Positions 1 to 4,958 of a stretch of DNA of 5,485 bases are shown piece by piece. The notes below the pieces were generated by a model. It had not been told where the DNA came from, made no database searches, and saw only the letters and a list, made by a program, of their open reading frames with translations. Both the position numbers and the translations under genes were made by a program. Numbering within the stretch: the first letter of the stretch is position 1; each line of letters begins with the position of its first letter. Source of the DNA: Thermoflexales bacterium (GTDB taxonomy: Bacteria; Chloroflexota; Anaerolineae; Fen-1058); NCBI GenBank assembly GCA_030834835.1, contig JAUQXD010000183.1, forward strand, positions 1-5,485, in the 5' to 3' direction.

Positions 1-74
1 CCACGCTGCGCCTCCGCGAAGAGTTGGGTACCGAGCCGAGCGTCTATTACATTCCGCCGACCAAGGAGGCGTAA
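1..74 (+). CDS. C-terminal end of an upstream 4Fe-4S ferredoxin-type electron-transfer subunit (partial)
   Basis: Only the last 23 codons are present (frame starting at base 3), ending in TAA at 72-74. The readable tail contains LREELGTEPSVYYIPP. This resembles the C-terminus of HybA/DsrO/PsrB-like proteins with several 4Fe-4S clusters, where a helix carrying an E-L-G-T-E/K-P motif leads into V-Y-Y. The stop codon lies one base before the start of an NrfD/HybB-like membrane protein, and the order FeS subunit then NrfD subunit is the usual one in HybA-HybB, PsrB-PsrC, DsrO-DsrP and QrcC-QrcD. In such complexes the FeS protein passes electrons between a catalytic subunit and the quinone-reactive membrane subunit. 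No cysteine cluster falls within the window, so the identity rests on this short tail and the context. Confidence 0.6.
   Translation, partial: TLRLREELGTEPSVYYIPPTKEA
63..69 (+). promoter_or_regulatory. Ribosome binding site for the NrfD-family gene
   Basis: AAGGAGG lies six bases before the ATG at 76. It sits inside the last codons of the upstream gene, so the two genes are almost certainly on one transcript and translationally coupled. Confidence 0.85.
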
Positions 75-75
75 C

Positions 76-1311
76 ATGACATCGGTTGCGCTCCCCACGA
101 AGAAACCTTCAACCATCACACCGGGCTTCATTGCCTGGCTGTCCTTCATCGGACTGTGTTTGATCATCGGGCTGGTGGCGGCCTTTGAAGTCTTGACCAA
201 AGGTTTAACCGTTACCAACATGACCGATACGATCCCTTGGGGTCTGTGGATCACCATCGACCTGTCATCGATCGCGCTGGGCGCGGGCGCGTTCACGTTG
301 AGCGCGATCGTGTACTTGCTCAAGTTGAAGCGCTTTCAGCCGATCGTGCGTCTGGCGGTGTTTGTAGGCTTCGTCGGTTATTCGTCGGCGCTGCTGACGC
401 TCGTGATGGACATCGGCCGGCCCGATCGGTTCTGGCACCCCTGGGTGTACTGGAACATCCACTCGGTGTTGTGGGAAATCACGTGGTGCATCACGCTGTA
501 TCTGACCATCATCATTTTGGAGTTTCTGCCCGTCTTTGCCGAGCTGCCGTTCTTTGCGCGCTGGCCGCGTTTCGGGCGCGTGGCGCATACGCTGCATAAG
601 GCCGCGCCGATCTTTGCGCTGGTGGGTCTGGGTATTTCGCTGCTGCACCAATCGTCGCTGGGCGCGACCTATGGCATTCTGCGCTCGCGCCCGATCTGGT
701 TCAAGCCCAGCATGCCGATCATGTTCATCCTGTCGGCGGTGGCAGTCGGCCCGTCGATCACGATGGCGATTGCGTTCCTGTCCGAGTGGATAACAGGTAA
801 GAAGGCGCTGGCCCATGATGCCCTGCGAACGATTGCGCGCTTCAGCGGCTTTGGGCTTCTGGCTTATGCGTACATCAAATTCTGGGATCTGCTGGCAGTA
901 ACGTATTATGGCCGCAGCCCCCAGATCAACCAGGCGTTTGCGATGCTGAACGATCAGACGCCGTATGGCTTCGGCTTCTGGGTTGGCGAGGTGATCATCG
1001 GGCTGCTGATTCCAGTCATTTTCTTCCTCGCGCCGCGTTTCAATCGGCGACCGCTGTTTCTGGTGATGGGGTCATTTGCTGCCGTGATCGGCATCCTGGC
1101 CAATCGCTGGAACGTGACGGTCTCCGGCCTGACGGTGCCGCTGGCGTATTCGCCCGGCGTGCTATATCGGCCGGAAGCGGGCGCGTACTGGCCCAGCCTG
1201 ACGGAATGGGGTGTGGCGGTCGGCGTAATCGGCTATGCTTTGCTCATGCTTACCCTGGGCTTACGCTTCCTGCCGCTGTTTAAGGGCGCGGACGAGGCGT
1301 CACACAGTTGA
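76..1311 (+). CDS. NrfD/PsrC/HybB-family polytopic membrane subunit
   Basis: This 411-residue integral membrane protein is the quinone-interacting anchor of a respiratory oxidoreductase; NrfD-type proteins carry no heme and exchange electrons with a FeS partner. The sequence shows about ten hydrophobic helices spread over residues 18-400. Motifs typical of the HybB/NrfD group are TDTIPWGLWI (residues 50-59), DIGRPDRFWHP (112-122) and WNIHSVLWEITWC (126-138). The length is close to that of E. coli HybB and DsrP. The start is fixed by a strong ribosome binding site, and the gene follows the FeS subunit by one base. A cytoplasmic C-terminal tail ends the protein. Family membership is secure. Which complex it serves (hydrogenase, Qrc-like, Dsr-like or a molybdoenzyme) is unknown, because the catalytic gene lies upstream of the window. 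The gene is intact. Confidence 0.9.
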   Translation: MTSVALPTKKPSTITPGFIAWLSFIGLCLIIGLVAAFEVLTKGLTVTNMTDTIPWGLWITIDLSSIALGAGAFTLSAIVYLLKLKRFQPIVRLAVFVGFVGYSSALLTLVMDIGRPDRFWHPWVYWNIHSVLWEITWCITLYLTIIILEFLPVFAELPFFARWPRFGRVAHTLHKAAPIFALVGLGISLLHQSSLGATYGILRSRPIWFKPSMPIMFILSAVAVGPSITMAIAFLSEWITGKKALAHDALRTIARFSGFGLLAYAYIKFWDLLAVTYYGRSPQINQAFAMLNDQTPYGFGFWVGEVIIGLLIPVIFFLAPRFNRRPLFLVMGSFAAVIGILANRWNVTVSGLTVPLAYSPGVLYRPEAGAYWPSLTEWGVAVGVIGYALLMLTLGLRFLPLFKGADEASHS

Positions 1312-1336
1312 CAAAATAAACCAGATAGACGATCAT
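1308..1336 (+). promoter_or_regulatory. Candidate sigma70-type promoter for the cytochrome cluster
   Basis: A perfect TTGACA (1308-1313) overlaps the stop codon of the NrfD gene. A 17-base spacer separates it from GATCAT (1331-1336), which matches the -10 consensus at 4 of 6 positions but lacks the initial T. A start point near 1343 would fall inside the hairpin at 1340-1380. It is the best promoter match noticed by eye in the gap before the cytochrome genes. The -10 element is weak, so this remains a candidate only. Confidence 0.35.
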
Positions 1337-1339
1337 TAA

Positions 1340-1380
1340 GCCGCGCTCAGGTTGATACTAAGAATCGACTTGAGCGCGGT
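1340..1380 (+). terminator. Long imperfect hairpin after the NrfD gene (possible terminator or leader structure)
   Basis: Bases 1340-1356 pair with 1364-1380 in a stem of 17 pairs, including three G-U wobbles, around a 7-base loop. The outer arms CCGCGCTCA (1341-1349) and TGAGCGCGG (1371-1379) are perfect inverted repeats. It begins 29 bases after the NrfD stop codon, where a terminator would be expected. No T-rich tract follows on either strand, so it is not a classical intrinsic terminator. It could be a U-tract-independent terminator, an mRNA 3' stabiliser, or a 5' leader structure if the promoter at 1308-1336 is used. Confidence 0.45.
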
Positions 1381-1455
1381 ACGTTGCTATGCTGAAGTCC
1401 TCTCGCCTGGATCGTCAAGCGGCGGCGTCAACGCCGTGTAGCCGTTGGCCGTCAA

Positions 1456-1474
1456 CGTAACTTAGCCAGTTACG
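1456..1474. repeat. Small perfect inverted repeat
   Basis: CGTAACT and AGTTACG form a perfect 7-bp stem with a 5-base loop, about 57 bases before the start of the small membrane protein. It could be an operator half-site pair or a short RNA hairpin in the leader. No known regulator site was recognised. Confidence 0.35.
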
Positions 1475-1519
1475 GTTTAGTCGTCGATCTGAAACTCTCA
1501 TCTGTACCCGCTTTGCCGC

Positions 1520-1524
1520 AGGAG
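1520..1524 (+). promoter_or_regulatory. Ribosome binding site selecting the ATG at 1531
   Basis: AGGAG lies six bases before ATG 1531. It decides against the longer reading from the TTG at 1513, which would place this site inside the coding sequence. Confidence 0.75.
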
Positions 1525-1530
1525 TCTCGC

Positions 1531-1746
1531 ATGTCAGAAGCAGCTGAAAGCCCGCTTGTTGTCGCCATTCTGTTTGCGCTCCGGTGCCTGGTGCCGTTGC
1601 TCCTCATGCTGGGTGTGTCGTATTTGCTAAGACGGCTGGGCTTGATTGCCGAACCGCCCCCCACTCCACCTGACGAGGACAATGGCAACAACGGAAATAA
1701 CGGTAAACGCAAGCCTGGAGGAGGCGTCGCGCATGGGAAGGTTTAG
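1531..1746 (+). CDS. Small single-helix membrane protein of unknown function
   Basis: This 71-residue protein is not one I recognise. Residues 1-8 are acidic, residues 9-33 form one hydrophobic helix interrupted by Arg18-Cys19 and Pro22, and R34-R35 follow. By the positive-inside rule the C-terminal half should be cytoplasmic. That tail is low in complexity: a proline run (AEPPPTPPDED, 40-50), an Asn/Gly stretch (NGNNGNNGK, 51-59), then a basic, Gly-rich end. The ATG at 1531 is chosen for its AGGAG; an upstream in-frame TTG at 1513 has no such support. The 3' end overlaps the following nonaheme cytochrome gene by 14 bases, and that gene's ribosome binding site lies inside this one. Co-translation with the cytochrome suggests a small accessory or assembly subunit of the complex, which is inference. 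No heme motif is present. Confidence 0.7.
   Translation: MSEAAESPLVVAILFALRCLVPLLLMLGVSYLLRRLGLIAEPPPTPPDEDNGNNGNNGKRKPGGGVAHGKV
1717..1724 (+). promoter_or_regulatory. Ribosome binding site selecting the ATG at 1733
   Basis: GGAGGAGG lies eight bases before ATG 1733. It supports this start over the in-frame ATG at 1682 (only a GAGGA two bases upstream) and the TTG at 1646. Both alternatives would add a polar extension in front of the signal peptide. Confidence 0.8.
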
Positions 1747-2860
1747 ACGAATGCGACTACCGATTATCGTCGCAGTTGTTGCGCTATTGATTGGTCTGGC
1801 GTTAAGTGTGCCGGTAAATGCCGCGCCGGTTGCGTCAAAGATAGACGCCGCGCCGCCGGAACAAGAAACTGAGGCCTATTGCTTAAGCTGTCACGGTAAA
1901 CCGGACTTGAGCCTGACGCTCCCCAGCGGCGAGCAACTGTCGCTGTATGTCGACACGAACAAATTGAGCGCGTCGGTGCACAGCCCGGCCGGCATCGAGT
2001 GTCAGGCCTGCCATACGACTATCAAGACGTATCCGCATCCGGTCATTAACTTCCAGACGCGGCGCGAACTATCGCGCTCGTATTATGAAGCGTGCCAGAA
2101 ATGCCATGCGGCCAATTACAGCAAGACGCAGGACAGCATGCACGCGCAAGTGGCCGCCGAAGGCAACGCCAATGCCCCCATCTGCACCGACTGTCACGGC
2201 GCGCATGATTTGCAGCCTCCCGCGCAGCCGCGCGCCAGCATCTCGACGACGTGCAGCCAGTGCCACGCCGAGATTTACACCGCCTACAAAGATAGCATCC
2301 ACGGCAGTGTGCTGATCGCCGAAGACAATCCGGATGTGCCTGTTTGCACCGATTGTCACGGTGTCCACAACATTCAAGATCCGCGCACGGCGCAGTTCCG
2401 CGTGGGCACGCCCGATCTGTGCGCCGGCTGTCACGCCGATCCGGCCCGGATGAGCAAGTACAATCTGTCGACCGACGTGTATAGCCTGTATCGCACCTCG
2501 TTCCACGGCGTGGATGTGAGTGTCTACAAGGCCAACTGGCCCACAATCTGGCACGACAGCGCGGTCTGCACGGACTGTCACGGCATTCATGACATCCGCA
2601 CCACGCAAGTCCCGCAATCCAAAGTCAATGCCGCCAATCTGCTGGCGACCTGCCAGCAGTGTCACCCCGGCGCCGGACCCAATTGGACGGCTGCCTGGAC
2701 CGGCCACAATAAGATCGATCAGACCCGCACGCCGTTCCTGTTTTACGTGGAGCAGTTCTATTCGGGCTTCACACCGTTCGTGCTGTGGCTGTCGGTCATC
2801 TACGTAGTCCTGCAAGTCATTCGCGCCGTCGTTGGACGCGTGCAGAGGAGCCTGAAATGA
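1733..2860 (+). CDS. Nonaheme c-type cytochrome, membrane-anchored (first copy)
   Basis: This 375-residue protein is inferred to relay electrons between its cytochrome b partner and a donor or acceptor outside the cytoplasmic membrane. A Sec-type signal peptide is visible: basic RFRRMR, a hydrophobic core at 9-26 and likely cleavage after VNA (28-30). Nine CXXCH motifs begin at residues 50, 90, 121, 151, 174, 205, 230, 279 and 307. Non-motif histidines suited as distal ligands are H83, H102, H137, H158, H190, H212, H258, H286 and H325, and each has a counterpart in the second copy. Hemes 3-8 form three repeats of a di-heme unit in which a CXXCH is followed by D-S-x-H or S-F-H and then CTDCHGxH. 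One C-terminal helix (about 346-367) anchors it, followed by a short basic tail. The stop codon overlaps the start of the cytochrome b gene (ATGA). Family: cytochrome c3-like / doubled-CXXCH multiheme. The substrate is unknown. Confidence 0.9.
   Translation: MGRFRRMRLPIIVAVVALLIGLALSVPVNAAPVASKIDAAPPEQETEAYCLSCHGKPDLSLTLPSGEQLSLYVDTNKLSASVHSPAGIECQACHTTIKTYPHPVINFQTRRELSRSYYEACQKCHAANYSKTQDSMHAQVAAEGNANAPICTDCHGAHDLQPPAQPRASISTTCSQCHAEIYTAYKDSIHGSVLIAEDNPDVPVCTDCHGVHNIQDPRTAQFRVGTPDLCAGCHADPARMSKYNLSTDVYSLYRTSFHGVDVSVYKANWPTIWHDSAVCTDCHGIHDIRTTQVPQSKVNAANLLATCQQCHPGAGPNWTAAWTGHNKIDQTRTPFLFYVEQFYSGFTPFVLWLSVIYVVLQVIRAVVGRVQRSLK
2845..2850 (+). promoter_or_regulatory. Ribosome binding site selecting the ATG at 2857
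   Basis: GAGGAG lies six bases before ATG 2857. It sets the start of the first cytochrome b within the ATGA overlap and argues against the longer reading from GTG 2785, which would run 76 bases into the preceding gene. Confidence 0.8.
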
Positions 2861-3597
2861 GCGCGGTTAGCCCATCCACCTCGGCCCCGGTCACGCGCGG
2901 GGTACAAACGGTCCGTTTCTTCCAGCGGTTTACGCGGGGACAGCGCTGGGAGCACGTGCTGTTGATCCTGTCGTTCGTCGTGCTGTTTTTGACAGGCGTT
3001 GTGCAGAAATATCGCGGCGAGACCTGGAGTCAGGAGATTCTCTCCACACCCGATCGGCTGTTGCTGGTCCGCAATATCCATCACATCGCCGCCATCGTGC
3101 TGACGTTGGAAGTGCTTTATCACCTGGGCCGCGCCATCTATCTACTGGCTAAGCGCCGGATGTCGCCGGCCATGTTCCCGACCTGGCAGGACGTGCGGGA
3201 TGCCGGTGGCATGATCAAATATCTGCTGTTCCTGACCAGCCGCAAGCCAAGGTTTGGCAAGTACAACTTCGAGCAGAAGTTTACCTACTGGTTCCTGTTC
3301 TTCGGCCTCGGGATCATGGTCATCACAGGCTTCATCCTGTGGTTCCCCATCCAGGTGACGAGCGTGGTGTCAGGGGGCATTGTGCCGGCGGCCAAACTGG
3401 CGCACAGCACCGAAGCCATTGTCGCGGGCGTCTTCGTGGTGATCTGGCATCTCTATCACGTGTTGATCGAGCGCTTGAACCTGAGCATGTTTACCGGCCG
3501 GTTGAATGAAGACGACATGCGCGAGTTTCACACAGCCGAGTATGAGCGATTGACCGGGCAGTCGGGAGAAACACCGGGTGGAGGAGGACGAGCGTGA
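2857..3597 (+). CDS. Four-helix cytochrome b subunit, FdnI/HydC/b561-like (first copy)
   Basis: This 246-residue protein is a likely di-heme b quinol/quinone-reactive membrane subunit paired with the preceding nonaheme cytochrome. Four helices are visible at about residues 33-50, 74-97, 142-165 and 183-206. Candidate heme b ligands are H33 in helix 1, H75 (or H76) and H89 in helix 2, and H183 with H198 or H201 in helix 4. This pattern resembles the formate dehydrogenase gamma subunit (FdnI) and hydrogenase cytochrome b. Conserved blocks shared with the second copy are RxEH at the start of helix 1, LTGxxQKY at its end, GxYNxxxK before helix 3 and ITGFxxW within it. The C-terminal tail (about 207-246) is hydrophilic and cytoplasmic. 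Starting at ATG 2857 gives a 4-base overlap with the gene before it. The 3' end overlaps the GTG of the next gene by 4 bases. The gene is intact. The direction of electron flow is not evident. Confidence 0.87.
   Translation: MSAVSPSTSAPVTRGVQTVRFFQRFTRGQRWEHVLLILSFVVLFLTGVVQKYRGETWSQEILSTPDRLLLVRNIHHIAAIVLTLEVLYHLGRAIYLLAKRRMSPAMFPTWQDVRDAGGMIKYLLFLTSRKPRFGKYNFEQKFTYWFLFFGLGIMVITGFILWFPIQVTSVVSGGIVPAAKLAHSTEAIVAGVFVVIWHLYHVLIERLNLSMFTGRLNEDDMREFHTAEYERLTGQSGETPGGGGRA
3580..3587 (+). promoter_or_regulatory. Ribosome binding site selecting the GTG at 3594
   Basis: GGAGGAGG lies six bases before GTG 3594. It justifies the non-ATG start of the second nonaheme cytochrome within the GTGA overlap. 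The same octamer precedes the first nonaheme gene, at eight bases from its ATG. Confidence 0.8.
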
Positions 3598-4958
3598 GTA
3601 AGCGAAGCTGGAGACGGGCGGGGGTGTTCGCCGTCATAATCATGATTGGCTTGCTGACGATTGCAGTCGGCGGGGCAGTGGCCGCTCCGGCTCCGATTGT
3701 TCCGGTGGCGGCCCGAGCGGTTCGATCGGCCCCACCAGCCGATCGGGTGCAGCAAGAACCGGTCAGTAATGACATTTGCCTGGCCTGTCACAATAATCCG
3801 AGTTTGACGAAGAAACTATACGACGGATCGGACTTGAGTCTGTACGTTAGACCGGAGGATCATGCCAACTCGGTGCATGGTGAAGAGGGCCTGCTGTGCG
3901 TTCAATGCCACACCACCTTCGATCAGAAACACAACGAGAACCCGGTGCAGTTCCCTGGATTTCAGGCCAACGATCGACGAGATGTCAGCCTGAAGTTGTA
4001 TTCATTGTGCCAGCAATGCCACGCCGAACAATACGATAATAACATCGACAGTGTGCATGGCCGCGCGCTGCAAAACGGCAACGTCAACGCCGCCGTCTGC
4101 ACCGATTGTCACACCGCCCACACCGTGCGCCGACTGACTGACCCGGCCACCCAACAACTCCTGCCGGATGCGCGCCTGTGGATTCCTGAGACGTGCGCTC
4201 AGTGCCACAGCACGATTTTTGCTCAATACAAAGAGAGCGTTCACGGCGCGGCGTTGACTCAAGAAAATAATGTCGATGTGCCGACCTGTATCGACTGTCA
4301 CGGCGTGCACAACATCCCCGATCCATTGACGTCCGCCTTCCGCTTAAAGTCGCCCAATCTGTGCGGTAAATGCCACGCCGACACCAACATCATGAACAAG
4401 TACGGCATCTCGACGCAGGTATTTGACACCTACGTGGCCGACTTCCACGGCACCACGGTAACGCTGTTCCAGAAAGAGTCGCCGGATGCGCCCACGAACA
4501 AGCCCGTTTGCTTTGACTGCCACGGCGTGCACGACATCGCCCGCGCCGACGATCCGCAGAAAGGTTTGCAGGTCAGACAGAACATTCTTAAGAAATGCCA
4601 GGTGTGCCATCCCGGCGCCACCGATAACTTCTCGGCCGCGTGGATGTCACACTACATTCCATCGCAAGATAAATATCCGGTGGTGTACTTCGTCAATATC
4701 TTCTATCAACTGCTGATTCCGGGCGTGCTGGGCGGCATGGCGCTTCTGGTCGTGCTCGACATTTCATCGGTCTTTCGTCAGAAGCGGCGCAAGTCTAAAG
4801 CTCAACCGAAACCGCCGACTGCAAAACCGCCAGTCGCGGAACCCCCAACCGAAAAACCGGCAGCCGCACAATCGCCGGTTGCAGAACCACCGGCGGCGGA
4901 ACCGCCACCCGATGAATCGGTAGCGGACGAGACCCATCAGGAGTCGAGCCATGACTAA
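3594..4958 (+). CDS. Nonaheme c-type cytochrome, membrane-anchored, with proline-rich tail (second copy)
   Basis: This 454-residue paralogue of the protein at 1733-2860 has the same inferred role. It starts at GTG, fixed by the ribosome binding site. A signal peptide covers residues 1-31 (basic SKRSWRR, hydrophobic 11-28, likely cleavage near VAA at 29-31). Nine CXXCH motifs begin at 62, 102, 139, 169, 201, 232, 257, 306 and 335. Matching distal-ligand candidates are H95, H113, H155, H176, H217, H239, H285, H313 and H353. Heme spacing matches the first copy except for small insertions between hemes 2 and 3 and between hemes 4 and 5. An anchor helix (about 373-394) is followed by basic RQKRRKSK and then a long tail. 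Residues 406-440 of the tail are seven degenerate pentapeptides of the K/E-P-P-x-A type, predicted to be cytoplasmic. The first copy lacks this tail. The gene overlaps the next by 8 bases. Function beyond multiheme electron transfer is unknown. Confidence 0.9.
   Translation: MSKRSWRRAGVFAVIIMIGLLTIAVGGAVAAPAPIVPVAARAVRSAPPADRVQQEPVSNDICLACHNNPSLTKKLYDGSDLSLYVRPEDHANSVHGEEGLLCVQCHTTFDQKHNENPVQFPGFQANDRRDVSLKLYSLCQQCHAEQYDNNIDSVHGRALQNGNVNAAVCTDCHTAHTVRRLTDPATQQLLPDARLWIPETCAQCHSTIFAQYKESVHGAALTQENNVDVPTCIDCHGVHNIPDPLTSAFRLKSPNLCGKCHADTNIMNKYGISTQVFDTYVADFHGTTVTLFQKESPDAPTNKPVCFDCHGVHDIARADDPQKGLQVRQNILKKCQVCHPGATDNFSAAWMSHYIPSQDKYPVVYFVNIFYQLLIPGVLGGMALLVVLDISSVFRQKRRKSKAQPKPPTAKPPVAEPPTEKPAAAQSPVAEPPAAEPPPDESVADETHQESSHD
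4809..4913 (+). repeat. Seven degenerate 15-bp repeats encoding Pro-rich pentapeptides
   Basis: In frame within the second nonaheme gene, the units read KPPTA, KPPVA, EPPTE, KPAAA, QSPVA, EPPAA and EPPPD. The period is exactly 15 bases. The repeats differ at the DNA level, so they look old rather than freshly expanded. They follow the membrane anchor and its basic stop-transfer residues. Confidence 0.8.
4939..4943 (+). promoter_or_regulatory. Ribosome binding site for the second cytochrome b gene
   Basis: AGGAG lies seven bases before ATG 4951, inside the end of the second nonaheme gene, and supports an 8-base gene overlap. Confidence 0.75.

Larger units (their letters stand above)
1312..1530. 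other. Intergenic region between the NrfD unit and the cytochrome cluster
   Basis: This is the only sizeable non-coding stretch in the window. It holds most of the candidate promoter and the long hairpin. A smaller hairpin (CGTAACT 1456-1462 with AGTTACG 1468-1474, 5-base loop) and a short GC-rich inverted repeat (CGGCGT/ACGCCG, 1423-1436) follow. The hexamer CGTCAA occurs at 1413, 1426 and 1450, which might be a binding-site cluster. No convincing ORF was found on either strand. The division suggests that the upstream FeS/NrfD operon and the cytochrome cluster can be expressed separately. Confidence 0.6.

Noticed and set aside
265..816. 183-codon open frame on the minus strand
   Set aside because: It lies wholly opposite the well-supported NrfD gene, is rich in Arg/Gln/His/Asp with no recognisable domain, and is typical of antisense frames in GC-rich coding DNA.
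1513..1530. TTG at 1513 as start of the small membrane protein
   Set aside because: The AGGAG at 1520-1524 is well placed for ATG 1531 and would be internal to the coding sequence if TTG 1513 were used.
1646..1732. Longer N-terminus for the first nonaheme cytochrome (TTG 1646 or ATG 1682)
   Set aside because: It would put a polar extension ahead of a clear signal peptide, and neither start has a well-spaced ribosome binding site. ATG 1733 has GGAGGAGG at eight bases.
2069..2815. 248-codon open frame on the minus strand
   Set aside because: It is antisense to the first nonaheme cytochrome. The open frame follows from the codon bias of that gene, and no family motif was seen.
2785..2856. GTG 2785 as start of the first cytochrome b
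   Set aside because: It would overlap the preceding gene by 76 bases and add a basic segment unlike the second copy. ATG 2857 has a good ribosome binding site and gives an ATGA junction.
4809..4913. Repeat array as CRISPR or a mobile-element repeat
   Set aside because: The 15-bp period is in frame, the units are degenerate at the DNA level and encode Pro-rich pentapeptides, and there are no spacers.
1733..4958. Octaheme nitrite/hydroxylamine or tetrathionate reductase identity for the cytochromes
   Set aside because: There are nine standard CXXCH motifs with nine conserved candidate distal histidines and no CXXCK or obvious open catalytic heme, so an enzymatic reductase assignment is not supported.
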